Below, in pieces: positions 54,622 through 63,904 of a stretch of 64,000 nt of DNA. Origin of the DNA: Mycobacterium sp. IS-1496 (GTDB taxonomy: Bacteria > Actinomycetota > Actinomycetes > Mycobacteriales > Mycobacteriaceae); the NCBI RefSeq assembly GCF_001499995.1, contig NZ_LQIU01000010.1, forward strand, positions 1 through 64,000, given 5' to 3'. Made by a program: the position numbers and the translations under genes. The notes under the pieces were generated by a model, which was given only the letters and a program-made list of their open reading frames with translations, had not been told where the DNA came from and did not search any database. Each line of letters opens with the position of its first letter. The first letter of the stretch is position 1.

Positions 54622-55123
54622 GCCCGCCCTCTCCGGGCGCGGCCAGGGCCGCGCGCCGCTGGTCCAGCCAACTCTGCAAGATGCCCACCGCCGCGACCTG
54701 GTCGATCATCGCGCGCTGCCCTTTCGCGCGGACACCGGCCTCGCGCAGGGAACGCTGCGCGGAGACGGTGGTGAGCCGTTCGTCTGCCATCCGCACCGGG
54801 GTGGGCGCGATCCGCCGGGCCAGCGCCTCGGCGACATCGATGGCGTCGTGTGCGGCAGGCCCCGTCCTGTCGGCCAGCGTCCTGGGCAGCCCCACCACGA
54901 CCTCGACGGCCTCGAGTTCGGTCACCAGGTGCGCCAGCCGGCGGACATGCCGGTCCGAGTTCTTCTCGCGGCGCACGGTCTCCACCGGGGTGGCCAGCAC
55001 ACCGTCCGGATCACTGGTGGCGACGCCGATCCGCACGCTGCCGACGTCGATGCCGAGTCGCCGCCCGCGGCCCGGGTCGCCCTCGCCGGGGCGGTCCGGG
55101 AGGCGGTGGTCGCTGTCGGTCAC
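54614..55123 (-). CDS. yqgF: YqgF/RuvX Holliday-junction-resolvase-like RNase
   Basis: 169 residues. RNase H fold with [34 protein letters not shown] and [15 protein letters not shown]. Relatives act in 16S rRNA processing or anti-termination rather than recombination. GTG 55123 is selected since it follows the alaS stop by 4 nt. The N-terminal 20 residues before the first strand are hydrophilic. Confidence 0.92.
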   Translation of the reverse strand: MTDSDHRLPDRPGEGDPGRGRRLGIDVGSVRIGVATSDPDGVLATPVETVRREKNSDRHVRRLAHLVTELEAVEVVVGLPRTLADRTGPAAHDAIDVAEALARRIAPTPVRMADERLTTVSAQRSLREAGVRAKGQRAMIDQVAAVGILQSWLDQRRAALAAPGEGGHG

Positions 55124-55127
55124 GGGG

Positions 55128-57821
55128 TCAGCTCCTGTCGATCTCGGCACGCAACGCAGCCAATGCCGCGTCGATGCCCGCCGCCCCCTTACCGGAACCC
55201 TGCGCCAGATCGGCCTTGCCGCCCCCACGGCCGTTCACCGCTGCACCGAACTGTTTGACCAGTTCGTTCGCGCTCAGGCCCAGATCCTGGGCGGCCGGAT
55301 TGACGGCCACCACGAAGGGCACGGTGTCGTTCTCGCCCTCGGCGATCAGCGCGACCACGGCCGGGTCGCTGCCCAGCTTGCCGCGGATGTCACCGACGAG
55401 AGTGCGCAGATCGCCCGCCGACATCCCGCCGGCCATCCGCTGCGCCACGAGTCGGACCTTACCGACAAGCTCCGCCCCCGCGACAGCGTTGACCGCCGCG
55501 GCGCGCGCATTCGCCAGCCGCATCCGGTCGAGTTCCTTCTCCGCCGCCCGCAGCCGCTCGACGAGACCGGCCACCCTGGCCGGCACCTCGTCGGACGGCA
55601 CCTTCAGCGACGAGGCCAGCCCGGCCATCAGGGCGCGCTCCTTGGCCAGGTGGCGGAACGAGTCGAGGCCGACATACGCCTCGACCCGGCGCACGCCGGA
55701 GCCGACCGACGATTCGCCGAGGATGGTCACGGGCCCGATCTGCGCGGAGCTGCGCACGTGGGTGCCGCCGCACAGTTCCAGCGAGAACGGGCCGCCGATC
55801 TCGACCACCCGCACCTCGTCGGGGTACGCCTCGCCGAACAGCGCCATCGCGCCCATCGACTTGGCCCTCTCCAGGTTCGTCGTGAAGCTGTGCACCTCGA
55901 AGTCGGCCTCGACGGCCTCGTTGGTGACCTCTTCGATCTGTGTGCGCTGTTCCTCGCTGAGCGCGCCCTGCCAGTTGAAGTCGAAGCGCAGGTAGCCGGG
56001 CCGGTTGAGCGAACCGGCCTGGACGGCGTTCGGGCCGAGGACCTGCCGCAGCGCGGCGTGCACCATGTGAGTGCCCGAGTGGCCCTGGGTGGCGCCGTGG
56101 CGCCACCGCGGGTCGACCGCCGCCACGACGGTGTCGCCCTCGACGAATTCGCCGGACTCCATGGTGACGCGGTGCACCCACAGCGTCTTCGCGATCTTCT
56201 GCACGTCGGACACCGCGGCCTTGGACGTCTCGGACGCGCCGGTTCCGGTGATGGTGCCCTCGTCGGCGATCTGCCCGCCGGATTCCGCGTAGAACGGGCT
56301 GCGGTCCAGAACCAGCTCGATCCGGTGCTGGGCGGTGACGGTGTCATGCCCGGCGACGGGCACCCGCCGGCCGTCGACGAAGATCCCGAGGATGCGCGCC
56401 TCGGTGGTCAGTTCGTCGAATCCGGTGAACTGAGTCGGATGGGTGTCCACCAGATCGCGGTAGGCGCTGAGGTCGGTGTGCGCCTGCTTCCGGGCGGCGG
56501 CGTCGGCCTTGGCGCGCTGGCGCTGTTCGGCCATCAGGGCCCGGAAGCCCTCCTCATCCACGCTCAGGTCGGCCTCGGCCGCCATCTCGAGGGTGAGCTC
56601 GATCGGGAAACCGTAGGTGTCGTGCAAGGTGAACGCGTCGCGGCCGGACAGCTTCTCGACACCCGATGCCTTGGTCGCGCGCGCGGCGTCGTCGAACAGC
56701 CGTGACCCGGAGGCGAGTGTCCGGTTGAACGCGGTCTCCTCGGCGACGGCGATGCGCTGGATGCGGTCGAAGTCCGTGCCCAGTTCCGGGTACGACGGGG
56801 CCATCGCGTCGCGCACCGTCACCATCAGGTCCGCCATGACCGGCTGGTCGACACCGAGCAGCTTGGCGGCGCGGATGATGCGGCGGAGCAGGCGGCGCAG
56901 CACGTAACCGCGTCCCTCGTTACCGGGGCTGACGCCGTCCCCGATGATGATCGCCGCGGTGCGGCAGTGGTCGGCGATGATCCGGTACCGCACGTCGTCC
57001 GTGTGGTTGCCCTTGCCGTATCCGCGCGGCGCGATTCCGGCGACCAGGTCGATGACGGGGCGCAGCAGGTCGGTCTCGTAGACGTTGTCGACGTTCTGGA
57101 GCAGGCATGCGACCCGCTCCACACCCATGCCGGTGTCGATGTTCTTGCGGGGCAACGGCCCGAGGATCTCGAAGTCCTCCTTCGAGGTGCCCTCGCCGCG
57201 CTCGTTCTGCATGAACACGAGATTCCAGATCTCGATGTAACGGTCCTCGTTGGCCTCGGGTCCGCCCTCGACGCCGTAGTCGGGCCCGCGGTCGTAGTAG
57301 ATCTCCGATGACGGGCCGCACGGCCCGGGGATGCCCATCGACCAGTAGTTGTCGGCCATCCCGCGGCGCTGGATGCGCTCGAGCGGCAGCCCCGCCACGT
57401 CCTGCCAGAGCTGAATGGCTTCGTCGTCGTCGAGATAGACGGTGGCCCAGATCCTTTCGGGGTCGAAACCGTAACCGCCCTGGTCCTGCGGATTGGTCAG
57501 CAGTGTCCAGGCGAATTCGATGGCGCCCTTCTTGAAGTAGTCGCCGAACGAGAAGTTGCCCGCCATCTGGAAGAACGTGTTGTGCCGGGTGGTGATGCCG
57601 ACCTCGTCGATGTCGGGGGTGCGGATGCACTTCTGCACGCTGACGGCGCGGTCCCACGGCGGTGTGCGCTGGCCCAGGAAGTAGGGGACGAACTGCACCA
57701 TGCCGGCGTTGACGAACAGCAGGTTGGGGTCGTCGAGGATCACCGAGGCGCTCGGCACCTCGGTGTGGCCCGCTTTCACGAAGTGATCGAGGAAGCGCTT
57801 CCTGATCTCGTGTGTCTGCAC
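55128..57821 (-). CDS. alaS: alanyl-tRNA synthetase
   Basis: 897 residues. Class II catalytic core (1 to about 250: [35 protein letters not shown]), tRNA-recognition helices, editing domain with zinc motifs [11 protein letters not shown] and [14 protein letters not shown], and the C-Ala domain with [18 protein letters not shown]. It charges tRNA-Ala and clears mischarged Ser and Gly. The GTG start has no strong ribosome site but matches the family [14 protein letters not shown] beginning. It is the first gene of alaS-yqgF-mltG-aroE. Confidence 0.98.
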   Translation of the reverse strand: MQTHEIRKRFLDHFVKAGHTEVPSASVILDDPNLLFVNAGMVQFVPYFLGQRTPPWDRAVSVQKCIRTPDIDEVGITTRHNTFFQMAGNFSFGDYFKKGAIEFAWTLLTNPQDQGGYGFDPERIWATVYLDDDEAIQLWQDVAGLPLERIQRRGMADNYWSMGIPGPCGPSSEIYYDRGPDYGVEGGPEANEDRYIEIWNLVFMQNERGEGTSKEDFEILGPLPRKNIDTGMGVERVACLLQNVDNVYETDLLRPVIDLVAGIAPRGYGKGNHTDDVRYRIIADHCRTAAIIIGDGVSPGNEGRGYVLRRLLRRIIRAAKLLGVDQPVMADLMVTVRDAMAPSYPELGTDFDRIQRIAVAEETAFNRTLASGSRLFDDAARATKASGVEKLSGRDAFTLHDTYGFPIELTLEMAAEADLSVDEEGFRALMAEQRQRAKADAAARKQAHTDLSAYRDLVDTHPTQFTGFDELTTEARILGIFVDGRRVPVAGHDTVTAQHRIELVLDRSPFYAESGGQIADEGTITGTGASETSKAAVSDVQKIAKTLWVHRVTMESGEFVEGDTVVAAVDPRWRHGATQGHSGTHMVHAALRQVLGPNAVQAGSLNRPGYLRFDFNWQGALSEEQRTQIEEVTNEAVEADFEVHSFTTNLERAKSMGAMALFGEAYPDEVRVVEIGGPFSLELCGGTHVRSSAQIGPVTILGESSVGSGVRRVEAYVGLDSFRHLAKERALMAGLASSLKVPSDEVPARVAGLVERLRAAEKELDRMRLANARAAAVNAVAGAELVGKVRLVAQRMAGGMSAGDLRTLVGDIRGKLGSDPAVVALIAEGENDTVPFVVAVNPAAQDLGLSANELVKQFGAAVNGRGGGKADLAQGSGKGAAGIDAALAALRAEIDRS

Positions 57822-57862
57822 GTCTGAGGCATCCTTATCAGGTCGGGTAATTCGACCGATCT

Positions 57863-57868
57863 ACAGTA
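57863..57868 (-). promoter_or_regulatory. candidate -10 for alaS
   Basis: TACTGT on the minus strand, giving a leader of about 35 nt that contains a short stem GGTCG/CGACC at 57841-57857. No T-box features are seen. Confidence 0.3.
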
Positions 57869-57907
57869 CCCGCCGCCATCCTCGCGCCGTCACGACGACG
57901 ATCGCGC

Positions 57908-58309
57908 TCACGTCCCGAGGAAGCTCAGCCGCACGGAGCGGCGCGGGTTGTCCCTGTTGAGGTCGACGAGCACGACACTCTGCCACGTCCCGAGAAGCGG
58001 TTCCCCGTCTTGCACCGGCACCGTGACCGACGGGGAGATCAGCGCGGGCAGCACGTGGTCGGCGCCATGCCCCGGTGACCCGTGCGCGTGGCGGTAGCGA
58101 TCGTCGCGCGGGAGCAACCGCTCGAGCGTGTCGAGCAGGTCGTCGTCGGAGCCTGATCCCGTCTCGATGAGCGCGACACCGGCGGTGGCGTGCGGCACGA
58201 ACACGTTGCACAGGCCGTCCCGGCGGGGTCCGCAGAACGACCGGACGGCGTCGGTCAGGTCGACGATGCGCCGCCGTGAGGTGTCGACGTCGAGGAGATC
58301 GGTGTCCAT
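57908..58309 (-). CDS. yjbQ: YjbQ family protein (UPF0047, secondary thiamine-phosphate-synthase type)
   Basis: 133 residues. Conserved VPHATAGVALIETGSGSDDDL, HGADHVLPALISPSVTVPV and LGTWQSVVLVDLN. E. coli YjbQ has low thiamine-phosphate synthase activity; the real role is unknown. It matches M. tuberculosis Rv2556c, the neighbour of alaS. ATG 58309 has TACGCT 6 nt upstream. It lies in the same direction as alaS but has its own promoter. Confidence 0.9.
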   Translation of the reverse strand: MDTDLLDVDTSRRRIVDLTDAVRSFCGPRRDGLCNVFVPHATAGVALIETGSGSDDDLLDTLERLLPRDDRYRHAHGSPGHGADHVLPALISPSVTVPVQDGEPLLGTWQSVVLVDLNRDNPRRSVRLSFLGT

Positions 58310-58315
58310 GTCGCC

Positions 58316-58321
58316 AGCGTA
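58316..58321 (-). promoter_or_regulatory. leaderless -10 for yjbQ
   Basis: TACGCT, 6 nt before ATG 58309. Confidence 0.55.
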
Positions 58322-58378
58322 CGAGCCGCGCTCAGACCATTGCCCGGCCTGATCCGGCGGAGGACAGTGATAGGTGAA

Positions 58379-58394
58379 CCGGTGGCGCCACCGG
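58379..58394. promoter_or_regulatory. perfect 16-bp palindrome upstream of the ABM gene
   Basis: CCGGTGGCGCCACCGG, 34 bp before GTG 58428. It could be an operator or an RNA stem in the leader. Confidence 0.45.
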
Positions 58395-58406
58395 GGCGCT
58401 GCCCCG

Positions 58407-58423
58407 TCACCCGAAGGGGGTGA
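58407..58423 (+). promoter_or_regulatory. hairpin overlapping the ABM-gene ribosome site
   Basis: TCACCC pairs with GGGTGA around GAAGG, 4 nt before GTG 58428, burying the purine-rich region that would serve as the ribosome site. With the palindrome just upstream it makes a structured leader. Confidence 0.4.
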
Positions 58424-58427
58424 GGCT

Positions 58428-59048
58428 GTGTTCGCACGCACAACCACAATCGAGGCACGACCGGACGCGGTGGACGCCGGGATCGCGCACATCCGCAACG
58501 AGGTGATGCCCGCCCTGCGTGACATCGACGGCTGCGTCGGGTTGTCCCTGCTGGTGGATCGCGAGTCGCGCCGCTGCATCGCGACCACAGCCTGGGAATC
58601 CGCCGAAGCGATGCACGCCGCCGCCGACCGGGTGCGCCCGGTGCGCGAGCGCGCCGCGGAGGTGTTCGGCGGCACTCCGGTGGTCGACGAATGGGAGATC
58701 GCGGTGCTGCACCGCGAACACCGCGCCGGCGCGGGGGCCGGGGTGCGGGCGACCTGGCTGCGGGCCCGTCCCGAACAGTTCGACCAGGCGATCGCGTTCT
58801 ACCGCTCCGAGGTGCTGCCGTCGATCGAGCAACTCGAAGGGTTCTGCAGCGCCAGCCTGATGATCGACCGCGCCTCCGGCCGGGCGGTCTCCTCGGTGTC
58901 GTTCGACTCCATGGGGGCGATGAACCGCACCCGCGACCAGGCCCGCGCGCTGCGCACCGCCCGGTTGCGCGACCTCGGGGCCGACCAGCTCGACGTGGGC
59001 GAGTTCGAGTTGACGATCGCGAGCCTGCGCGTGCCCGAAATGGCCTGA
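58428..59048 (+). CDS. tandem antibiotic-biosynthesis-monooxygenase-fold protein (Rv2557/Rv2558-like)
   Basis: 206 residues made of two similar ferredoxin-like units: [20 protein letters not shown] at the start of the first and [20 protein letters not shown] at the start of the second (about residue 105), each followed by a LLVDRESRR or LMIDRASGR strand. M. tuberculosis Rv2557 and Rv2558, at the same place, are stress-induced proteins of unknown function. The GTG start is set by homology with that layout; a frame starting at 58374 is possible. Confidence 0.82.
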   Translation: MFARTTTIEARPDAVDAGIAHIRNEVMPALRDIDGCVGLSLLVDRESRRCIATTAWESAEAMHAAADRVRPVRERAAEVFGGTPVVDEWEIAVLHREHRAGAGAGVRATWLRARPEQFDQAIAFYRSEVLPSIEQLEGFCSASLMIDRASGRAVSSVSFDSMGAMNRTRDQARALRTARLRDLGADQLDVGEFELTIASLRVPEMA

Positions 59049-59070
59049 CGCGCACGCGATTGACGCGCGC

Positions 59071-59096
59071 GTTTATTCGAGGCGGAGCCAGGGTAT
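59071..59096 (+). promoter_or_regulatory. SigF-type promoter for the GlsB-like gene
   Basis: GTTT (59071-59074), 16-bp spacer, GGGTAT (59091-59096), a full match to the mycobacterial SigF consensus. The ATG is 32 bp downstream of the -10 behind a GGAGG site. It predicts induction in stationary phase and stress. Confidence 0.7.
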
Positions 59097-59127
59097 CTCC
59101 GCAGCACCTACACCTCTTGGAGGAACC

Positions 59128-59433
59128 ATGACAATCACCGGCATTATCAGCGCAATTCTCATCGGCATAGTCGTCGGTGCACTCGGCCGTCTGTTGCTGC
59201 CGGGCAAGCAGAACATCGGCATTCTGATCACCATCGCGGTCGGCATCGTGTCGGCGTTCATCGGAACGGCCATCGCGCGGGCGATCGGCATCCCGACCGC
59301 CACCAGCGGCATCGACTGGATGGAACTGCTCGTCCAGGTCGTGGTCGCGGTGATCGGTGTGGCCCTGGTGGCCGCGCTGATGGGTCGTCGCCACGGCGGC
59401 GTGACGGGCCGGCGGCGCACGATGATGCGGTAA
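59128..59433 (+). CDS. GlsB/YeaQ/YmgE-family stress membrane protein
   Basis: 101 residues, three hydrophobic helices (about 3-23, 30-52, 66-86) with the family's GALGRLLLPGKQNIG loop and a basic C-terminus GRRRTMMR. Transglycosylase-associated protein family members are small stress-induced inner-membrane proteins. A TTGGAGGAACC ribosome site and a SigF-type promoter lie upstream. It converges on the gas-vesicle operon and shares a terminator with it. Confidence 0.85.
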   Translation: MTITGIISAILIGIVVGALGRLLLPGKQNIGILITIAVGIVSAFIGTAIARAIGIPTATSGIDWMELLVQVVVAVIGVALVAALMGRRHGGVTGRRRTMMR

Positions 59434-59464
59434 CCGCGCATCCCGATCGACACCGAACCCCGGC

Positions 59465-59494
59465 GAGCCCGGCTGACAACCGTCAGCCGGGCTC
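59465..59494. terminator. perfect 13-bp hairpin shared by the GlsB-like gene and gvpK
   Basis: Arms GAGCCCGGCTGAC and GTCAGCCGGGCTC around AACC. It works in both directions and lies 31 bp after the GlsB-type stop. On the gas-vesicle side the stop codon and last codons of gvpK (59483-59494) form one arm. Confidence 0.75.
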
Positions 59495-59785
59495 TCGGGG
59501 TAAGAGGGGGCCCAGCGGACCGAGGTCGATGTTGAGGTCCTCGGGTTCGAGCCCGAAGTGTTCCCGCAGTTCTTCCATCTTCTCCTCGAGCAGCATCAGC
59601 GTGGTGCCGATGCGCTCGATCTGTTCGTCGGTGAGGTCACCGTTGTCCACGCGTCTGATCGCCTGCCGTTCCATCAGCTGACGCAGGAGTTCGACCAGCG
59701 TCAGCACCAGGCTCACCAGACCGCGCTCCACGCTCTCCGGATCGGAGTTGATGCGTTGCCGGCGCGCCGGTTCCGGATCGGTCAT
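59483..59785 (-). CDS. gvpK: gas vesicle protein GvpK
   Basis: 100 residues. The family core is INSDPESVERGLVSLVLTLVELLRQLMERQAIRR, then LTDEQIERIGTTLMLLEEKMEELREHFGL. GvpK is an essential minor gas-vesicle component, thought to act in assembly or nucleation. It overlaps gvpS by 4 nt. It is the last gene of the operon, and its stop lies within a strong hairpin. Confidence 0.95.
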   Translation of the reverse strand: MTDPEPARRQRINSDPESVERGLVSLVLTLVELLRQLMERQAIRRVDNGDLTDEQIERIGTTLMLLEEKMEELREHFGLEPEDLNIDLGPLGPLLPREPG

Positions 59786-59982
59786 CGATCACCGTCGACG
59801 GCAGGACCCAGCAGTGTGCCGACCGAGGAGATCAGTGTCCGCAGCGAGATGACCACCATGTCGACGTCGGCGATGGACAGGGTGATGTCGCCGCTGATGA
59901 CCACTCCGCCGGCCAGCACGCGGTCGAGCAGATCGACCAGCGCGATCTCGCGGGTGTTGTCGGTGGGCGCCACGTCAGTCAT
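59782..59982 (-). CDS. gvpS: gas vesicle protein, GvpA-family minor subunit (GvpS-type)
   Basis: 66 residues from ATG 59982. A reduced GvpA-like core: REIALVDLLDRVLAGGVVISGDITLSIADVDMVVISLR. It has none of the C-terminal extension of the main subunit. Actinobacterial clusters carry such a third GvpA homologue just before gvpK. It overlaps gvpL by 8 nt and gvpK by 4 nt. Naming by position. Confidence 0.85.
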   Translation of the reverse strand: MTDVAPTDNTREIALVDLLDRVLAGGVVISGDITLSIADVDMVVISLRTLISSVGTLLGPAVDGDR

Positions 59983-60763
59983 CGGCGACCACATCCCCCG
60001 CGAAGGAGTACGGCGGCCACGGTCCGGTGATCTCCAGTTCGATGCCGGCGGTGGATTGCTCGAGTTCGTCGACCAGCGAACGGAATTCGCCGGCCCGGTC
60101 GTCGTCGACCAGGTAGGTGCCGTTGAGCACCGTCCAGCCGGCCCGTCCGGAGAGGCTGTTGTCCGCCACCGGTTTCCGTTTGCCGTCGGTCGCGAACCGC
60201 AGCAGGGCGGCGTGGATCCGGTCGGCCGCGGCCGCCGCCGTCCCGTGCGCGAGCTCCTGATGTTCGAGTGCGCGTTTGCGGCGCATCAGGTAGGCCGCAC
60301 CCGATCGCCGCGCACCCGACTCGGGCTGCGGATCCTCCTGGGCGACCAGCGCTTTGGCATCGGCGTGCGCGCGGACGCCGAGCTCTATCCGGCCGGTGAC
60401 CCGGGACAGCGCCGCGTGGAACTCAGGGCGTCGGCTCTCGAGCAGCGCCCGCACCCGGTCGTCGCCGAGATAGACCGTGGTCATCCGGACGGGGATGACG
60501 GGTCCGGACCGGGCGATGGCCGACACCACGGCATCGTGGGCGCGCGCCTTGGCGCCCAGCCAGTCCAGATCCTCCAGGTTCCTGCGCAGCGCATCCTGGC
60601 CGAACTCGCCCAGCGCGACGGTGCCGACGGCGGCGGCGAGGTCGCCGGCGGCCACCACCCGAACGGGTTCGTCGGCCACGCCGCGCAGGCCGGCGATGCG
60701 CTCGCCGGCCTGATCGCCGGCGACGATCGCGTAGACCCATACGCCGGTGCCCTCAGAAGTCAT
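59975..60763 (-). CDS. gvpL: gas vesicle protein GvpL/GvpF family
   Basis: 262 residues. GvpF/L two-domain fold: N-terminal GVWVYAIVAGD strand, the middle HDAVVSAIARSGPVIPVRMTTVYL motif, and the C-terminal domain with GWTVLNGTYLVDDDRAGEF and the final GPWPPYSFA, which is the family signature. A helper of vesicle assembly that contacts GvpA. The ATG overlaps gvpJ by 11 nt. Confidence 0.93.
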   Translation of the reverse strand: MTSEGTGVWVYAIVAGDQAGERIAGLRGVADEPVRVVAAGDLAAAVGTVALGEFGQDALRRNLEDLDWLGAKARAHDAVVSAIARSGPVIPVRMTTVYLGDDRVRALLESRRPEFHAALSRVTGRIELGVRAHADAKALVAQEDPQPESGARRSGAAYLMRRKRALEHQELAHGTAAAAADRIHAALLRFATDGKRKPVADNSLSGRAGWTVLNGTYLVDDDRAGEFRSLVDELEQSTAGIELEITGPWPPYSFAGDVVADD

Positions 60764-61133
60764 CCTCGAGCTCCGTGTACTGGGCCTCGACCACTTTGCG
60801 CTCGCCGTTGCCGGTCTCGAGCGCTTCGATCCGGGCGCGCAGGCGGTCGTTCTCGAGTTCCAGGTTCGATGCCTTACTGGACAGCCACGGATCGTTCACC
60901 CACCAGTCGATGCCGACCTCCCGCGCGGTGTCCAGAGACGCGATCACCAGCCGCAGCTTGATGGTCAGCAGTTCGATGTCGAGCAGGTTGACCCGGATGT
61001 CCCCGGCGATGACGATGCCCTTGTCGAGCACCCGTTCCAGGATGTCGCCGAGGTTGGTCGACTGCGGGCTGCTCATGGGGGATCCGTAGCCGCGTGGTGC
61101 CGGCGAATAACCGTCGTCGCCCGCAAGCGTCAC
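60753..61133 (-). CDS. gvpJ: gas vesicle protein GvpJ-type (GvpA paralogue)
   Basis: 126 residues. GvpA-like core LGDILERVLDKGIVIAGDIR then VNLLDIELLTIKLRLVIASLDTAREVGIDWWVNDPWLSS, followed by a charged helix LELENDRLRARIEALE, probably a coiled coil. The WW..DPWLSS tail separates it from the structural GvpA and matches GvpJ-like minor subunits. The GTG start shares one base with the gvpO stop; an ATG 19 codons later is possible. Confidence 0.92.
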   Translation of the reverse strand: MTLAGDDGYSPAPRGYGSPMSSPQSTNLGDILERVLDKGIVIAGDIRVNLLDIELLTIKLRLVIASLDTAREVGIDWWVNDPWLSSKASNLELENDRLRARIEALETGNGERKVVEAQYTELEDDF

Positions 61134-61471
61134 TAGCCACCACCCCCATTGCCGTTACCGGTCTGCCCGCGCATGTACCTGCGGGTCCGCCGGTAGGTGA
61201 GCAGTTCTCCGTCGACGTCGAGTTCCACCTCGTAGAGCGCGAGGATGTCCGACGACGACGGGATCCGGCGGTCCTCCACCACCTCCACTTCGACCAACCA
61301 GCCGCCGCCGCGGGTCGGCGCCACCGAGGTGGTCTGCACCGATTCGCGACCGGTCATGCCCGTGATGTGTTCCCGGGCGAGATCGACCGCTTCCCGCGCC
61401 ATCAGGGGCGGGAGTTCGGGCTCGCCGTCGTCACCGGGCCGTGCGCGCGAGCGTTCTGCCATGTGCCTCAC
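61133..61471 (-). CDS. gvpO: gas vesicle protein GvpO
   Basis: 112 residues. Conserved AREAVDLAREHITGMTGRESVQ, the GGGWLVEVEVVEDRRIPSSSDILALYEVELD segment and LLTYRRTRRYMRGQ; the C-terminus is Gly/Asn-rich. GvpO is a small soluble accessory protein required in haloarchaea and actinobacteria. GTG 61471 overlaps the gvpG stop by 4 nt. Confidence 0.94.
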   Translation of the reverse strand: MRHMAERSRARPGDDGEPELPPLMAREAVDLAREHITGMTGRESVQTTSVAPTRGGGWLVEVEVVEDRRIPSSSDILALYEVELDVDGELLTYRRTRRYMRGQTGNGNGGGG

Positions 61472-61725
61472 CCACTCTCAGGCGGCGGTTCGGGCGACGC
61501 CGGGGTCACCCGAGCTTTCAGGATCTCCTGCTGTGCCGCCTTCTCTTCCTCGGCGGAGATCTCCCCACTCTCGCGGGCCTCCGCGAGAGCCTCCAGCTGC
61601 CTGCGCGTCCGCGCCGGGTCGTTCATCTCCTGCTCGACCTGCCGCTGGATGACCTCCGCCAGGGAGATCACCCCGCGGACCGGAAGCAGCGGGGCCAGAA
61701 AGATCGCGGAGAACAGACCCATCAC
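61468..61725 (-). CDS. gvpG: gas vesicle protein GvpG
   Basis: 85 residues. GvpG family core: GLFSAIFLAPLLPVRGVISL followed by AEVIQRQVEQEMNDPARTRRQLEALAEARESGEISAEEEKAAQQEIL, a helical segment with hydrophobic start. Assembly helper found beside gvpF. The GTG start directly abuts the gvpF stop with no gap; the next codon is ATG. Confidence 0.94.
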   Translation of the reverse strand: MMGLFSAIFLAPLLPVRGVISLAEVIQRQVEQEMNDPARTRRQLEALAEARESGEISAEEEKAAQQEILKARVTPASPEPPPESG

Positions 61726-62493
61726 TCATCCCGCCGGGTTGGCGGTCACGACGAAGTCGTACGCCGCCATCGGTCCGAGAAGCCGCAACTCGACCCGTCC
61801 CTGGGCGTTCTCGGCGAGTTTGTCCACGGCGGCCTCCAGTTCTTCTTCCCGCGCCACCTCCATGAGCACCGCGACGTTCACCGCATCCCACTCGTGGGTC
61901 GGCTCGCGCACGTTGACCGACCGGGCGACGGTGTTGAGCGCGTCGACCGCCGTGGCGGTGTCCGCCTGCCGTTTCGCCTCGATCGTGTTCGCGATCAGCT
62001 CGCCGAGCGCCATCCGCGAGTCACGGGACGCCTCTTCGGGTTTGGCTCTGATGTCGTCGCGGAGCATGCGAGCCTGTTCACTCTCCTCGAGGAGGTCACG
62101 CAGGAACGTCTGCTCGTCGTACCGGCCCTTGACCATGTACTGGGCGTGCCCTTCGAGTTTGGTGAGGGTCTCGTGGAATTCGTCGTGGTGGGCGCGCAAC
62201 AGCTCCTCGGCGACCGCGGCGGCGTCGGTCATCACCGCCCCGAAGCGCAACGGGAGCACCGGCGCGACGGCCGCCGCCCCGTCCAGGAGGTGGGCGTGTG
62301 CCTGCAGGTCGTCGGGTGTGCCCAGAGCGTGGTCGGTCGGCACCTCGCTCACCAGCGCGGCGATCTTGCCCTCCCGTACCGTCGAGACCTTGCCCGGTGG
62401 GTCGCCGACGCCCTCGGCGTCGTCTTCGACCTGCACGTCGGCGGGAACGATGCCGTATATGTACACCGCGTTCTCCAAATCCTCAGCGGTCAT
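61726..62493 (-). CDS. gvpF: gas vesicle protein GvpF
   Basis: 255 residues. GvpF/L fold: N-terminal [12 protein letters not shown], central [21 protein letters not shown], a helical insert around [21 protein letters not shown], and C-terminal [17 protein letters not shown]. It is one of two GvpF/L proteins in the cluster. GvpF binds GvpA and is thought to prevent early aggregation. The ATG overlaps gvpA by 4 nt. Confidence 0.94.
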   Translation of the reverse strand: MTAEDLENAVYIYGIVPADVQVEDDAEGVGDPPGKVSTVREGKIAALVSEVPTDHALGTPDDLQAHAHLLDGAAAVAPVLPLRFGAVMTDAAAVAEELLRAHHDEFHETLTKLEGHAQYMVKGRYDEQTFLRDLLEESEQARMLRDDIRAKPEEASRDSRMALGELIANTIEAKRQADTATAVDALNTVARSVNVREPTHEWDAVNVAVLMEVAREEELEAAVDKLAENAQGRVELRLLGPMAAYDFVVTANPAG

Positions 62494-62903
62494 CGGTCTT
62501 CTCTTCGGCTCCGAACTCTGGTGGCTTTCCGCGGCTGCTGGTTCTGGTTGAGGAGGTCGCCGAGCTTCTCCCCCGCCGCGTCCAGGACACCCTGGGTCTT
62601 GCCCTTCGCCACACCACTGGTGGCGCCCTCCGCCACGTCTCCGACCAAACCGCCGAGGTCGGACTTCGGGTCTTCGTTGGCGATGTCGAGGCGGTTGACC
62701 GCATCCGCGAAGCGCAGATACGTGTCGACGCTGGCGACCACCACACGGGCGTCGATCGTGAGGATCTCGATTCCGACCACCGACACGCGGACGTACGCGT
62801 CGAGCACGAGTCCCTTGTCGAGGATCGTGTCGATCACGTCGGCCAGGCCGCTGGAATCCGAACCCCCGCCTGCGGCGCCTGCGGGTTGGATCGCTGTGGT
62901 CAT
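62490..62903 (-). CDS. gvpA: gas vesicle structural protein GvpA
   Basis: 137 residues. The main shell subunit: the conserved core runs from [20 protein letters not shown] through [24 protein letters not shown] to [14 protein letters not shown] (about 18-75). A C-terminal extension of about 60 residues ([20 protein letters not shown]) is typical of Streptomyces and other actinobacterial GvpA, not of cyanobacteria. It assembles the gas-permeable, water-excluding vesicle wall. The ATG overlaps the SRPBCC gene by 4 nt. Confidence 0.95.
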   Translation of the reverse strand: MTTAIQPAGAAGGGSDSSGLADVIDTILDKGLVLDAYVRVSVVGIEILTIDARVVVASVDTYLRFADAVNRLDIANEDPKSDLGGLVGDVAEGATSGVAKGKTQGVLDAAGEKLGDLLNQNQQPRKATRVRSRREDR

Positions 62904-63904
62904 GCTCGGCTCCTTTGTGGTTTTGCGGCTCGCCGTGCCGGCGATCCGCCGTTGCTCGCGTCCCGTTTCCGGCTCACGGTCCGCCGTCGCTTGGGTGGCG
63001 GACTCTCCTCGTTATCGGGTTCCGGGTTCACGGCTGCCGGGCTCTCGCTTTCCCGCTCCTCCGGTTCCCTGGCCCCGTCGGAGACGACCTCCCCGTCGCG
63101 GATCTCGCCCGTCCAGCCGTCGATGTCCTCCGCGTTGAGCACCGCATATGCCATCACGTGACGCTGGAAGTGCTTCAGCTCCAGACGGACTCGTCGGCCT
63201 TGGGCCCGCCACAGATTGCCGGTGCGCTCGAAGAGGCCCTGTGGGTGGTATTCCAGGACGACGATCACGCGCGTCAATCTCGGCGCCAGTTCGTGGAAGG
63301 TGATGGCGCCGTCGACATACCCCTTGTCGCCCTTCGAACGCCAGACGATCCGCTCGTTGGGCACCTGCTCGGTGATGGTCGACTCCCAACTGCGGTGGGA
63401 GAGGAAGATCTGCGCCTTCCAGGTCAGCTTCTCGTCGGAGACCTGCTCGACCTGTTCGACCTTCTTCATGAACTTCGGGAAATCGGCGAACTGCGTCCAC
63501 TGGCGGTAGGCGAGTTCCACCGGCACTCCGACGTCGATCTGCTCGACGATGTTGGTGACCTTGAGCCCCTTACCGCCGCCCTTGCTCTTGCCGGTGATGG
63601 CTCCGGTGACGTTCTGCACCGTCTCCTTCACCTTCTCCTTCGCACCGGAGAGGCCGCCGGCCACTGCCGCTTTCACGGGCGAGTCACCCGACAGCAGCTT
63701 GTCGGTGCCGGTCGCGGCCGCGATGAGACCGCTTCCGCCGCCGTTCTGCGCATAGTCGGTCAGCCGCTGTGTCGTGCCGCTCATGCGATTCGACGCGGAG
63801 GTGACCGCACGCTGGGCGAACGTGCCGGCCAGGGTCTGCAACGACTCCTGCAACGGGCTCGCGCCCTTGGGCGCGCCGTCTTGTTTCTGCGCCATGGTTC
63901 TCAC
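62900..63904 (-). CDS. SRPBCC-fold protein of the gas-vesicle operon
   Basis: 334 residues from GTG 63904 (an ATG lies three codons later). Helical, low-complexity N-terminus (about 1-110), then a START/polyketide-cyclase domain (about 113-265: [51 protein letters not shown]), and a Pro/Glu then Arg/Lys-rich tail. SRPBCC genes recur in actinobacterial gvp clusters but their job is unknown. It is joined to gvpA and to an upstream gene by 4-nt overlaps. Confidence 0.88.
   Translation of the reverse strand: MRTMAQKQDGAPKGASPLQESLQTLAGTFAQRAVTSASNRMSGTTQRLTDYAQNGGGSGLIAAATGTDKLLSGDSPVKAAVAGGLSGAKEKVKETVQNVTGAITGKSKGGGKGLKVTNIVEQIDVGVPVELAYRQWTQFADFPKFMKKVEQVEQVSDEKLTWKAQIFLSHRSWESTITEQVPNERIVWRSKGDKGYVDGAITFHELAPRLTRVIVVLEYHPQGLFERTGNLWRAQGRRVRLELKHFQRHVMAYAVLNAEDIDGWTGEIRDGEVVSDGAREPEERESESPAAVNPEPDNEESPPPKRRRTVSRKRDASNGGSPARRAAKPQRSRA

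Noticed and set aside
54570..56705. 711-codon plus-strand frame opposite yqgF and alaS
   Set aside because: Low-complexity translation and complete overlap with alaS, whose motifs are intact.
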